DNA of 64,000 nt from Tropicibacter sp. R16_0 (GTDB lineage Bacteria > Pseudomonadota > Alphaproteobacteria > Rhodobacterales > Rhodobacteraceae), in contig NZ_JAGHRE010000016.1 of the NCBI RefSeq assembly GCF_017743935.1, positions 1 to 64,000 of the forward strand, given 5' to 3'. Positions 36,578-43,806 of this stretch are shown here, piece by piece (the stretch's first letter is position 1; each line of letters opens with the position of its first letter). A program made the translations under genes and the position numbers. The notes beneath the pieces were generated by a model. That model made no database searches, was not told the DNA's origin, and saw nothing but the letters and a program-made list of their open reading frames with translations.

Positions 36578-37993
36578 TCACAGCACCCGCACACGTGGCC
36601 GCCGAAACTGCGCCGCCGGTGCTATCATCAACTCATGCATCGCCCACACCAGCGCATCCACGCGGTCCGGCGATCCTTGCCCTTCGAACCCATGCGCCGT
36701 CATCTGGCACATCTGTTCCTCCAGCTCGGACAGATCCCCCACATGCCGCACCTTGCCCTGCTCGTACAAAGCCGCCACAGGTTCCGCCCTTGCCACCTTG
36801 CCACGAGAGGCATGCACCGCCTTGAATGGCACCAACGGATCAATCTGGCGCACAACTTCTTCGACCAACTGCCCGCCCTGGTTCACCTCGGCCACCAGCC
36901 GCTCAGCCCCAAACTCATCCATTGCCGCAATCGCCGCCGCGGCCCACCCCGACGGCCCCTTGCCGCGCACGGTCCGATCGGCCAACACATAGCCACGCCA
37001 ATCCTGCGGCGGGCCCTTCATCTGCACACCAGCCACCACGATCCCGCACTCATCCGCCTGCGCGCCGGACGTCACAGACGGGTCAATCGCCACCACAACC
37101 CGATCCAAAGCCGGGGCTTCCCCCTTGCGCGCCGTCTCCAACTGCTCCGACGACCACAACGCCCCCTCGGCATCCTGCAACAGAACACCGTCCAGTTCCT
37201 GCCGCCCCAACCGCGTCCCCGCATAGCGCGCCCGCACCTCTTCCAGGAACGACGCCGCCAAGTTCGCCCGGTTCGCCTCGGTCGGCGCATGGGTCATCAC
37301 GGTCGAAGGCGACTCCAGCAACGTCTTCAGAACGCCAACATTGCGCGGCGTCGTTGTCACACAGACCTGTGGTCGATCCCCCAATCGCAGCGCAAACTGC
37401 AACATATCCCAGGTCTCGCCCGCCTTTTTCCACTTCGCCAGCTCATCGACCCAGGCCCCATCAAACTGCGGCCCCCGCAGCCCCTCGGGGTCATGCGCCG
37501 AAAACGCCTGCGCCTCGGCCCCATTGGGCCAGATCAGCTTGCGCTCGCTGGCTTTCCACGTCGGACGGCGATCCGGCGGCGAGCACTGCAAAATCCCGCT
37601 GTCGCCAAAAATCATCACATCGCGCACCTGATCGAACGTCTCGCCGATCAAGGCCACGCGCTTGCATTGACCGCCATCCAGCGGTTTGCTCCCCTCAACG
37701 ATCGAGCGCACCCATTCGGACCCGGCGCGCGTCTTGCCCGCGCCACGCCCGCCCATGATCACCCAGGATCGCCAATCGCCCTCGGGCGGCAGCTGATGCG
37801 GCATCGCCCAGAACTCAAAAAGGAAAGGGAGGGCGCAAAGCCCTCCCTCCCCGATCTCACTCAGAAATGTCTCGCGCGTCGCAGCAGGTGCGGAGGCGAG
37901 CCAACCTGCACCCGATCTCAAACCGAGCTCGGTCAAGGTCGAGCGCATAGCCTCCTTGGGCAATTCCGGCCTGTCTGTTGTGTTGTTCGACAA
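36578..37993 (-). CDS. GTA gp2, terminase large subunit
   Basis: 471 residues. The ATPase domain has Walker A GGRGAGKT (81-88) and Walker B DGAWVDEL (about 178-185); the nuclease domain begins near the acidic residue in VVAIDPSVTSG (D304) and contains LVAEVNQGGQLVEEV and VDALVWAMHEL. It packages host DNA into GTA heads. The start at 37993 overlaps gp1 by 137 nt; the only other suitable start (ATG at 37948) still overlaps by 92 nt. Confidence 0.95.
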   Translation of the reverse strand: MSNNTTDRPELPKEAMRSTLTELGLRSGAGWLASAPAATRETFLSEIGEGGLCALPFLFEFWAMPHQLPPEGDWRSWVIMGGRGAGKTRAGSEWVRSIVEGSKPLDGGQCKRVALIGETFDQVRDVMIFGDSGILQCSPPDRRPTWKASERKLIWPNGAEAQAFSAHDPEGLRGPQFDGAWVDELAKWKKAGETWDMLQFALRLGDRPQVCVTTTPRNVGVLKTLLESPSTVMTHAPTEANRANLAASFLEEVRARYAGTRLGRQELDGVLLQDAEGALWSSEQLETARKGEAPALDRVVVAIDPSVTSGAQADECGIVVAGVQMKGPPQDWRGYVLADRTVRGKGPSGWAAAAIAAMDEFGAERLVAEVNQGGQLVEEVVRQIDPLVPFKAVHASRGKVARAEPVAALYEQGKVRHVGDLSELEEQMCQMTAHGFEGQGSPDRVDALVWAMHELMIAPAAQFRRPRVRVL

Positions 37994-38219
37994 AACTCGT
38001 CTCCACTTTCTGACAGTTGTTGATCAGCGTATTGACCGATCCCAACTGCTTGCTGGTTCCAGCAAGATCTGCATCCTCCCCGGTCTCGATCTGCTTGCGC
38101 AGGTCTTCCGCCGCTTGCCGCAAATCGCGAATGGACCTCTCCAGGGACTGCAAAAGTTCAGCCGTCTGCGAAATCCGCTCCTCCGGGGTAATCAAAGTCA
38201 TGTGTGCTTTGGACCTCAT
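37857..38219 (-). CDS. GTA gp1, putative small terminase subunit
   Basis: 120 residues from the ATG at 38219, or 114 from the ATG at 38201 (MTLITPEERISQ); neither has ideal ribosome-site spacing. The protein is helical and coiled-coil-like (TAELLQSLERSIRDLRQAAEDLRKQIE) with a C-terminal GGYALDLDRARFEIGCRLARLR block that recurs in GTA gp1 proteins. It is the first gene of the cluster. Its last 92-137 nt also encode the gp2 N-terminus in another frame. Confidence 0.85.
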   Translation of the reverse strand: MRSKAHMTLITPEERISQTAELLQSLERSIRDLRQAAEDLRKQIETGEDADLAGTSKQLGSVNTLINNCQKVETSFVEQHNRQAGIAQGGYALDLDRARFEIGCRLARLRTCCDARDISE

Positions 38220-38248
38220 GCGTGAGTGATCTCCGCACGAGAGAAACG

Positions 38249-38283
38249 AAAAAACGGCCTCCGGATCATCTCCGGGGCCGTTT
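38249..38283 (-). terminator. Intrinsic terminator in the GTA leader, upstream of gp1
   Basis: On the minus strand AAACGGCC-CCGG and CCGG-A-GGCCGTTT form a 12-bp stem with one bulge and a 7-nt loop, followed by six T in all. It lies between the promoter at 38309-38337 and gp1, 30 nt before the first gp1 ATG. mltG has its own terminator further upstream, so this one acts on the GTA leader transcript. Confidence 0.8.
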
Positions 38284-38301
38284 GCCCACTTCTTCTAGCA
38301 T
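38266..38301 (-). CDS. Possible 11-codon leader peptide overlapping the GTA leader terminator
   Basis: ATG at 38301 reads MLEEVGKRPRR and stops with TGA in the loop of the terminator hairpin. The predicted transcription start is 1-3 nt upstream, so it would be read as a leaderless ORF. A ribosome on it would cover the 5' arm of the terminator. Short ORFs arise by chance; this is a hypothesis. Confidence 0.3.
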   Translation of the reverse strand: MLEEVGKRPRR

Positions 38302-38308
38302 GACACAA

Positions 38309-38337
38309 CCTATAGCTGAGACAGGCCGCTCTGTCAA
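38309..38337 (-). promoter_or_regulatory. Sigma-70 type promoter of the GTA cluster
   Basis: On the minus strand TTGACA (38337-38332), a 17-nt spacer and TATAGG (38314-38309): perfect -35, ideal spacing and a good -10. Transcription should start near 38302 and run towards gp1. Confidence 0.7.
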
Positions 38338-38401
38338 GGTTTCGCGCAACAGGCGCAACACCTAAGCGTTCGATATCATTAATGAATTCTTAAGCCGAAC
38401 G

Positions 38402-38424
38402 AAAATGGGCGGCCTAGGCCGCCC
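38402..38424 (-). terminator. Intrinsic terminator after mltG
   Basis: GGGCGGCCTAGGCCGCCC is a perfect 18-bp palindrome 3 nt after the mltG stop, followed on the minus strand by ATTTTCGTT. Confidence 0.75.
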
Positions 38425-38427
38425 GTT

Positions 38428-39582
38428 TCAATTGTTGTTTCTTTCAGCTTCGATCTCGCGCCATTTGGCCACGTTCCGATTGTGCTCCTGCAGCGTCTCG
38501 GCAAAGGCATGACCACCGGTCCCGTCCGCAACAAAGAAGATGTAATCCGTCTCATCCGGCGCAACCGCCGCTTCCAGGCTTGCGAGCCCAGGGTTGGCAA
38601 TCGGAGTCGGAGGCAAACCGTCAATCAGATAGGTATTCCAAGGCGTTATACGGCGAAGCTCACTGCGACGCAGGCCACGCCCCAATACGCCTTGGCCCTT
38701 GGTGATTCCATAGATAACGGTCGGGTCGGTTTGCAGCTTCATGCCCTGGTTCAGGCGATTGGTGAACACGCTTGCCACCTGCCCACGCTCCTCGGCAACA
38801 CCAGTTTCCTTCTCGATGATCGAGGCCAGGATCAACATCTCTTCCGGGCTATCCAGCGGCAACCCCTCCTGGCGGCTCTCCCAGACGGCATTGATGCGCA
38901 GTTCCTGCTTTTCCTGCATCTGCGCCAGAACCGCGCCTCGTTGGGTACCTGGGGACACCTCATAGCTGTCAGGCGCCAGCAACCCTTCACGCGGGATCTC
39001 GCTCACATTGCCTTCCAGCAGGTCCAGCGCTTTCAGTCCCTCAACGATCTGCCAGCTGGTCACACCCTCGGCGACGGCGATACGGTACCGTGTGTCCCGC
39101 TCGGCACGCTTCTCGCCATAAACAGCGGGAACATCCTCGGCTGTGGGATCGAAAGAGGCCAGCTCGACAAAGCGCTCCGTACTTGGATCCAACTCCCGGA
39201 TCTGGGTTTGCAAGCGCGTCACCCCAATGCGATAGACGATCTCGGTGCCACAGGTGCTTGCGCCGCCTTTGGTGATCTGCTCGACGATCTGCTCCATGCT
39301 GGAGCCTTCGTCGATCAGAAAACTGCCCGCTTTCAGCTGGTTGGCCTTGTCGGCATAGTCCGCGCCAAGGCGAAAGATCGTTCCGCTCGACACCGCGCCC
39401 GAACTTTCCAGCTCGCGGCTGACCTGCGTCATGTTCGAGCCCGTCTTGACCCGCAAACAGATCGCCTGATCCAACGGCCCCTGAGCCGTGTACTGCGACT
39501 GTCCCCACAGGATCACACCCGCAGCCAGAAACATGCCAACCACCAGAATGGTCAGCATGTTCGAGGCAAGAGACCGCCACAT
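38428..39582 (-). CDS. mltG: Endolytic murein transglycosylase MltG (YceG-like)
   Basis: 384 residues. An N-terminal transmembrane helix (about 8-27) anchors a periplasmic LysM-like part and the YceG catalytic domain. The catalytic glutamate lies in ASIIEKET (E257), with TDPTVIYG and NTYLIDGLPPTPIANPGLASLEAAVAP completing the signature. It cuts nascent glycan strands inside the chain and is proposed to terminate polymerisation. Its ATG overlaps the fabF stop by one base, so it is translated from the fabF transcript. Confidence 0.96.
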   Translation of the reverse strand: MWRSLASNMLTILVVGMFLAAGVILWGQSQYTAQGPLDQAICLRVKTGSNMTQVSRELESSGAVSSGTIFRLGADYADKANQLKAGSFLIDEGSSMEQIVEQITKGGASTCGTEIVYRIGVTRLQTQIRELDPSTERFVELASFDPTAEDVPAVYGEKRAERDTRYRIAVAEGVTSWQIVEGLKALDLLEGNVSEIPREGLLAPDSYEVSPGTQRGAVLAQMQEKQELRINAVWESRQEGLPLDSPEEMLILASIIEKETGVAEERGQVASVFTNRLNQGMKLQTDPTVIYGITKGQGVLGRGLRRSELRRITPWNTYLIDGLPPTPIANPGLASLEAAVAPDETDYIFFVADGTGGHAFAETLQEHNRNVAKWREIEAERNNN

Positions 39583-40847
39583 TAGTCAGGTTTCCCGAAG
39601 ATCACGCTTGCGTTGGTGCCACCAAACCCGAACGAGTTCGACAGAGCGACATCAATCTTGCGCTCCCGCTTAGCGTTCGGCGCCAGATCAAGCGGCGTCT
39701 CAACGGCCGGGTTGTCCAGGTTGATCGTCGGCGGTGCCACCTGATCCCGGATCGCCAGGATCGAAAAGATCGCCTCAATCGCGCCAGCCGCACCCAACAA
39801 GTGGCCCGTGGCGGATTTGGTCGAGGTCATAGTGGCATTTGCCGCATGCTCGCCCAACAGCCGCTCCACCGCGCCCAACTCGATAGTGTCCGCCATGGTC
39901 GAGGTGCCGTGTGCGTTGATGTAATCCACATCCTTCGGCTCGAGCCCCGCACTGCGCAGCGCCGCACGCATCGACCGCTCGGCCCCATCACCATCCTCGG
40001 AAGGTGCGGTGATGTGATAGGCGTCACCCGACATGCCATAGCCCAGCACTTCGGCATAGATTTTGGCACCACGCGCCTTGGCGTGCTCGTAGTCCTCCAG
40101 AACCACGATGCCCGCGCCCTCACCCATGACGAAGCCGTCACGGTCATTATCATAGGGGCGGCTCGCGGCTTGCGGGTTGTCCGCATATTTGGTCGACAAC
40201 GCCTTGCACGCGTTGAAGCCCGCAATCCCGATTTCACAGATACAGCCCTCGCCGCCGCCTGCGATCATCACATCCGCATCCCCTGCGCGAATGATCCGGC
40301 TTGCGTCCCCGATGGCGTGGGCACCGGTCGAACAGGCCGTCACCACCGAGTGGTTCGGGCCTTTGAAACCATGACGGATCGACACCTGACCCGAGGCCAG
40401 GTTGATCAGCGCGCCTGGAATAAAGAACGGCGACACCCGACGCGGGCCCTTGTCGCGGATCAGGTTCGCGGTGTTGGCGATAGAGCCCAAACCACCAATG
40501 CCCGACCCGATCAGAACACCGGTGCGCAGCTTGTCTTCTTCGTCCTCGGGCGTCCAGCCTGCATCCTGCACGGCCATGTCGGCAGCCGCGATGGAATAAA
40601 GGATAAAGTCCTCGATCTTGCGCTGCTCTTTCGGCGGCATCCAGTCGTCGGGATTGAACGTCCCGTCGGTGCCATCGCCACGCGGCACTTCGCAAGCATA
40701 AGTGGTGGTCACGCCCGATGCCTCTGCATCGAACAACGTGATCGGACCCGCGCCCGATTGCCCATCCAGCAATCGCGACCAGGTCTCCTCGACTCCGCTG
40801 GCCAACGGTGTGACCAACCCCAAACCGGTTACAACGACTCTGCGCAT
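39582..40847 (-). CDS. fabF: Beta-ketoacyl-ACP synthase II
   Basis: 421 residues. It condenses malonyl-ACP with acyl-ACP in fatty-acid elongation. The Cys-His-His triad is intact: C172 in VTACSTGAHA, H313 in INAHGTST and H349 in KSATGHLLG. GFGGTNAS is the usual C-terminal loop. It is 162 nt downstream of the HisA-like gene and probably has its own promoter, since a terminator and a large hairpin lie in between. Confidence 0.97.
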   Translation of the reverse strand: MRRVVVTGLGLVTPLASGVEETWSRLLDGQSGAGPITLFDAEASGVTTTYACEVPRGDGTDGTFNPDDWMPPKEQRKIEDFILYSIAAADMAVQDAGWTPEDEEDKLRTGVLIGSGIGGLGSIANTANLIRDKGPRRVSPFFIPGALINLASGQVSIRHGFKGPNHSVVTACSTGAHAIGDASRIIRAGDADVMIAGGGEGCICEIGIAGFNACKALSTKYADNPQAASRPYDNDRDGFVMGEGAGIVVLEDYEHAKARGAKIYAEVLGYGMSGDAYHITAPSEDGDGAERSMRAALRSAGLEPKDVDYINAHGTSTMADTIELGAVERLLGEHAANATMTSTKSATGHLLGAAGAIEAIFSILAIRDQVAPPTINLDNPAVETPLDLAPNAKRERKIDVALSNSFGFGGTNASVIFGKPD

Positions 40848-40918
40848 GAACTGCCCTCTTGCCTGCTTGCCTTTGAAAACCGCTCATACCCCGCCCAAGG
40901 GGATGGGGGCAAGAGCAA

Positions 40919-40949
40919 GGGCCGAATTGACGCAAGCGCAATTCGGCCC
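40919..40949. other. Large inverted repeat upstream of fabF
   Basis: GGGCCGAATTG (40919-40929) and CAATTCGGCCC (40939-40949) are perfect 11-bp arms; the loop can pair further (CGC/GCG). It sits 72-102 nt upstream of the fabF start with no T run, so an operator or leader structure is more likely than a terminator. Confidence 0.45.
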
Positions 40950-40966
40950 AACAGCCCATATTGGGC

Positions 40967-40992
40967 CAAAATTCGCGCCCTCAAGGGGCGCG
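40967..40992 (-). terminator. Terminator after the HisA-like gene
   Basis: On the minus strand CGCGCCC and GGGCGCG pair around CTTGA, then AATTTTGG. It begins 18 nt after the stop of the HisA-like gene. Confidence 0.65.
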
Positions 40993-41009
40993 GTGCATTT
41001 TTTGACGCG

Positions 41010-41753
41010 TTATTGGAACTCGGCCACCGGTTCCGGCCCCGGCTGCGACACCGACAGGGCCTCGGCCAGATCCACGGTCTTGCGGAACAGCGCCCGCCCA
41101 ACCAAAGCGCCCGAGATGTTGGGAAGATACGTCAGCCGCGCGATGTCATCGACGCTGCGCACGACACCGCTGGCAATGATCGGCGTACGCGATTTCTCGG
41201 CCAAACCGGCGATCAGACCCAGCTGCGCCTCGACATCTTCCATGTCGCTGTCGATGTCGGTCACGACGATGCCTGCAAATGGCGTGTCGCCAAAGGCTTC
41301 GACAAAACCTTCGGGCGTGAAGGCGCTGGAACTGCGCCAACCTTCGGTCATGACCTGCCCCTGCCAGACGTCAACCGCCAGCACGACCTGATCCGGGTGA
41401 TGCTTGGCCATTTCCTTGACCAGTTCGGGATCCCGGGCCGCCAAGGTGCCGACGACAACGCGCCCCGCCCCCTTATCGATCCAATGCTCGATGGAATCGC
41501 GTGTGCGCATGCCGCCACCCAGCTGAACCGGGATACCGGCCGAGCGAATGATCTCTTCGACCAGTTCGGCATTAGCATCGCTGCCATCAATGGCATCAAA
41601 ATCCGTCAGGTGCATCCATTCGGCCCCGGCCGCAGCCCAAGCCCGAGCGGTTTCGACCGGATCGACATGCCACAGCATCGCCGAATCCAAACGCCCCTTG
41701 TCCAGGGTCACGCATTTCCCCTGCTGGAGCTCCATAGTTGGGTAAATCATCAT
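41010..41753 (-). CDS. HisA-like TIM-barrel protein with divergent active site
   Basis: 247 residues, HisA length, with the HisA/HisF (beta-alpha)8 pattern: VQLGGGMRTRDSIEHWIDKGAGRVVVGTLA and a second phosphate-site half, ASGVVRSVDDIARL...GALVGRAL. But the general-acid/base aspartate of the first strand (usually P-A-x-D-L) is E8 here (PTMELQQG), and the usual TDI-x-x-D-G-T loop reads TDIDSDMEDVE (165-175). The second aspartate is kept (AVDVW, D128). No other his gene is near. It may be a HisA paralogue with another sugar-phosphate substrate. GGAGG precedes the ATG. Confidence 0.8.
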   Translation of the reverse strand: MMIYPTMELQQGKCVTLDKGRLDSAMLWHVDPVETARAWAAAGAEWMHLTDFDAIDGSDANAELVEEIIRSAGIPVQLGGGMRTRDSIEHWIDKGAGRVVVGTLAARDPELVKEMAKHHPDQVVLAVDVWQGQVMTEGWRSSSAFTPEGFVEAFGDTPFAGIVVTDIDSDMEDVEAQLGLIAGLAEKSRTPIIASGVVRSVDDIARLTYLPNISGALVGRALFRKTVDLAEALSVSQPGPEPVAEFQ

Positions 41754-41879
41754 GAGCTAATTCCTCCGCTCAATGTGGCCACGCTCTAATCGAGTGTACC
41801 ATACAGCGGCGAATCTGTGCGCAATGCCCCAGTTTCGGCATCGTCCGTTCTGTTTGCGGCGTGCAAAACCGAAGGTGTT

Positions 41880-42419
41880 TCACGAACCAGACGGCGGACC
41901 ATTTCGCCGAAACAACTCCACTTCCGTGCCCAGGTATTCAGCCGACCTCAACGAGGTGTAGCCCAGCTTGCGTGCCAGCTTCACGGACGGTTGGTTTCGG
42001 GTATCCACCATTGCGACCAGAACACCGGGAATCACCCGGTCGAACCAATCATGCGCCGCCTGCACCGCTTCATAGCCGATGCCCTGCCCCTGCGCCTCGG
42101 GCAACAGCACCCATCCAGCCTCGGGGAAGACGTCGAAATCCTCACCCAAGGCACGGTCCTTGAAGAAAAAACCGGCCTGACCGACCATCTTGCGCGTGCT
42201 TTGCAAGACGATGGCCCATTGTCCGAACCCGGTCATCTGCCAGTGTCCCGCATTGCGCAGGAATGCATCCCAGGCCTCGCCGCGCGTCTTGGCCTCGCCC
42301 CCGATGAAGCGGACAACGTCCGGATCTGTCCAGATCTCGACAAACCGTTCGAAATCCTCGGGCCGCATACCGCTCAGGGTCACCCTGGCGGTGTTGATCA
42401 TGGGAATATTGCGATTCAT
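41880..42419 (-). CDS. GNAT family N-acetyltransferase (RimJ/RimL-like)
   Basis: 179 residues. RVTLSGMRPEDFERFVEIWTDPDVVRFIGG is the usual RimJ/RimL-type start, GWVLLPEAQGQGIGYEAVQAAHDWFD contains the acetyl-CoA binding Q/R-x-x-G-x-G/A loop (QGQGIG), and VDTRNQPSVKLARKLGYTSL is the C-terminal signature. Possible substrates are N-termini of proteins or small amines. It is unlikely to be part of fatty-acid synthesis despite its neighbours. Confidence 0.88.
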   Translation of the reverse strand: MNRNIPMINTARVTLSGMRPEDFERFVEIWTDPDVVRFIGGEAKTRGEAWDAFLRNAGHWQMTGFGQWAIVLQSTRKMVGQAGFFFKDRALGEDFDVFPEAGWVLLPEAQGQGIGYEAVQAAHDWFDRVIPGVLVAMVDTRNQPSVKLARKLGYTSLRSAEYLGTEVELFRRNGPPSGS

Positions 42420-42504
42420 TGCGCGTGTGGTCTTGGTTGTTCTGCCTCACGACCACCGTGCATTTCCCGCAGGCTCAGGGCAAGCCGAATTCAGCCACCT
42501 CAAA

Positions 42505-42544
42505 TAAAAACGGCGCCTCCCCGCCGGGGAAGCGCCGCTTTTTT
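42505..42544 (-). terminator. Intrinsic terminator after acpP
   Basis: On the minus strand CGGCGC-TTCCCC and GGGGAG-GCGCCG pair around GGC, with a T run after the stem and A run before it. It lies 14 nt after the acpP stop. Confidence 0.85.
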
Positions 42545-42558
42545 GCTCACGACAAAGC

Positions 42559-42792
42559 TTAGGAAGCTTCGGTGATGAATTTGACTGCGTCGCCAAAGGT
42601 CTGGATGGTCTCGGCTGCGTCATCGGGGATCTCGATGCCGAACTCTTCTTCAAAAGCCATGACCAGCTCGACGGTGTCCAGGCTGTCTGCGCCCAGATCG
42701 TCGATGAACGAAGCGCTCTCGGTCACTTTGTCTTCTTCCACACCCAGGTGCTCTACAACGATCTTCTTTACGCGATCTGCGACGTCGCTCAT
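42559..42792 (-). CDS. acpP: Acyl carrier protein
   Basis: 77 residues, acidic. The phosphopantetheine attachment serine is S37 in [11 protein letters not shown]. AcpP carries growing acyl chains for FabD, FabG and FabF encoded around it. A 212-nt gap with a long hairpin separates it from fabG, and it is closed by a strong terminator, which fits independent high expression. Confidence 0.98.
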   Translation of the reverse strand: MSDVADRVKKIVVEHLGVEEDKVTESASFIDDLGADSLDTVELVMAFEEEFGIEIPDDAAETIQTFGDAVKFITEAS

Positions 42793-42962
42793 GTCAATTC
42801 CTCATTCATTCAGGGCACATGTGCCCGGTTCTGCCCTTGCCCGCTCGGGGTGGCTTGGTTTTGCCCGATCCGGGCGGTTAAGGTCCCGGGGTTCCGGGCA
42901 ACTGCGGAAACAGACCCCATCGCCCGTCCCCATCAAAGATGCGCCGCCTATAGCATAGACGG

Positions 42963-42999
42963 ACGCAGAGGCAAACGATTTCGCCGTTTGCCTCTGCGT
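42963..42999. other. 15-bp perfect hairpin between fabG and acpP
   Basis: ACGCAGAGGCAAACG (42963-42977) and CGTTTGCCTCTGCGT (42985-42999) form a perfect 15-bp stem with a 7-nt loop, 5 nt after the fabG stop. There is no T run on the minus strand. It may limit read-through or protect the fabG mRNA. Confidence 0.6.
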
Positions 43000-43004
43000 T
43001 GCGA

Positions 43005-43742
43005 TTACAACATGGCCATACCGCCGTTCACATGCAAGGTCGAGCCTGTGACATATGCGGCCTCGGGGCTTGCAAGGTACAGAACTGCCGCAGCAATTTC
43101 GCTTGCCTCACCCATGCGACCGGCCGGAACCTTGGTCAAAAGGCCCGCTTTTTGATCGTCGGTCAGCTTATCGGTCATGGCGGTGGTGATGAAACCGGGC
43201 GCCACGGTGTTCACGGTGATTCCCCGGCTGGCCACTTCGTGCGCGATGGATTTGGCCATACCAACCATGCCCGCTTTGGACGCGGCATAGTTCACCTGGC
43301 CCGGGTTGCCGATCGCACCAACAACCGAAGACACGTTCACGATGCGACCCCAACGGGCTTTCATCATGGGGCGCATGACGCCACGGCACAGGCGCATGGT
43401 GGCGCTCAGGTTGACGTCAATGACGCTCTGCCATTCGTCATCCGACATCCGCATGAACAGATTGTCGCGCGTGATGCCGGCATTGTTCACCAGAATATCA
43501 ACCGAGCCCATGGCCTCGATTGCTTGTTTCGGCAGCGCCGAAACGGCCTCGGCATCGCTCAGGTTGCATGGCAGTACATGCGCACGCTCGCCCAATTCAT
43601 CAGCCAGTGCCTGCAGCGGCTCAACCCGTGTGCCCGACAGGCCCACCGTTGCGCCAGCGCCATGCAGGACGCGGGCGATCTCGCCACCAATGCCGCCAGA
43701 CGCCCCGGTGATCAGGGCGTTCTTTCCGGTCAAATCAAACAT
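43005..43742 (-). CDS. fabG: 3-oxoacyl-ACP reductase
   Basis: 245 residues from the ATG at 43742, chosen for its 8-nt spacing to AAGG; an ATG at 43748 is possible. NADPH-dependent SDR that reduces 3-ketoacyl-ACP: cofactor loop TGASGGIGG, NNAG, catalytic Ser in VNVSSVVG, YAASK (Tyr-x3-Lys) and APGFITTAMTD. It follows fabD by 64 nt. Confidence 0.96.
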   Translation of the reverse strand: MFDLTGKNALITGASGGIGGEIARVLHGAGATVGLSGTRVEPLQALADELGERAHVLPCNLSDAEAVSALPKQAIEAMGSVDILVNNAGITRDNLFMRMSDDEWQSVIDVNLSATMRLCRGVMRPMMKARWGRIVNVSSVVGAIGNPGQVNYAASKAGMVGMAKSIAHEVASRGITVNTVAPGFITTAMTDKLTDDQKAGLLTKVPAGRMGEASEIAAAVLYLASPEAAYVTGSTLHVNGGMAML

Positions 43743-43806
43743 AGTCATATCCTTCCTGCACCCCCGGCGTTAACCATGCCCCCAGGGGTGTGAATATTGC
43801 AAACAT

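Noticed and set aside
36467-38023. A 518-codon open frame on the plus strand opposite the terminase gene.
   Set aside because: It is extremely rich in R, P, H and T, lacks any motif and mirrors the codon bias of terminase; an antisense artefact of high GC.
24086-38219. Interpretation of the phage-like cluster as an ordinary prophage.
   Set aside because: No integrase, att-like repeats, repressor, replication or lysis genes; gene order is that of the Rhodobacter GTA, and composition matches the chromosome.
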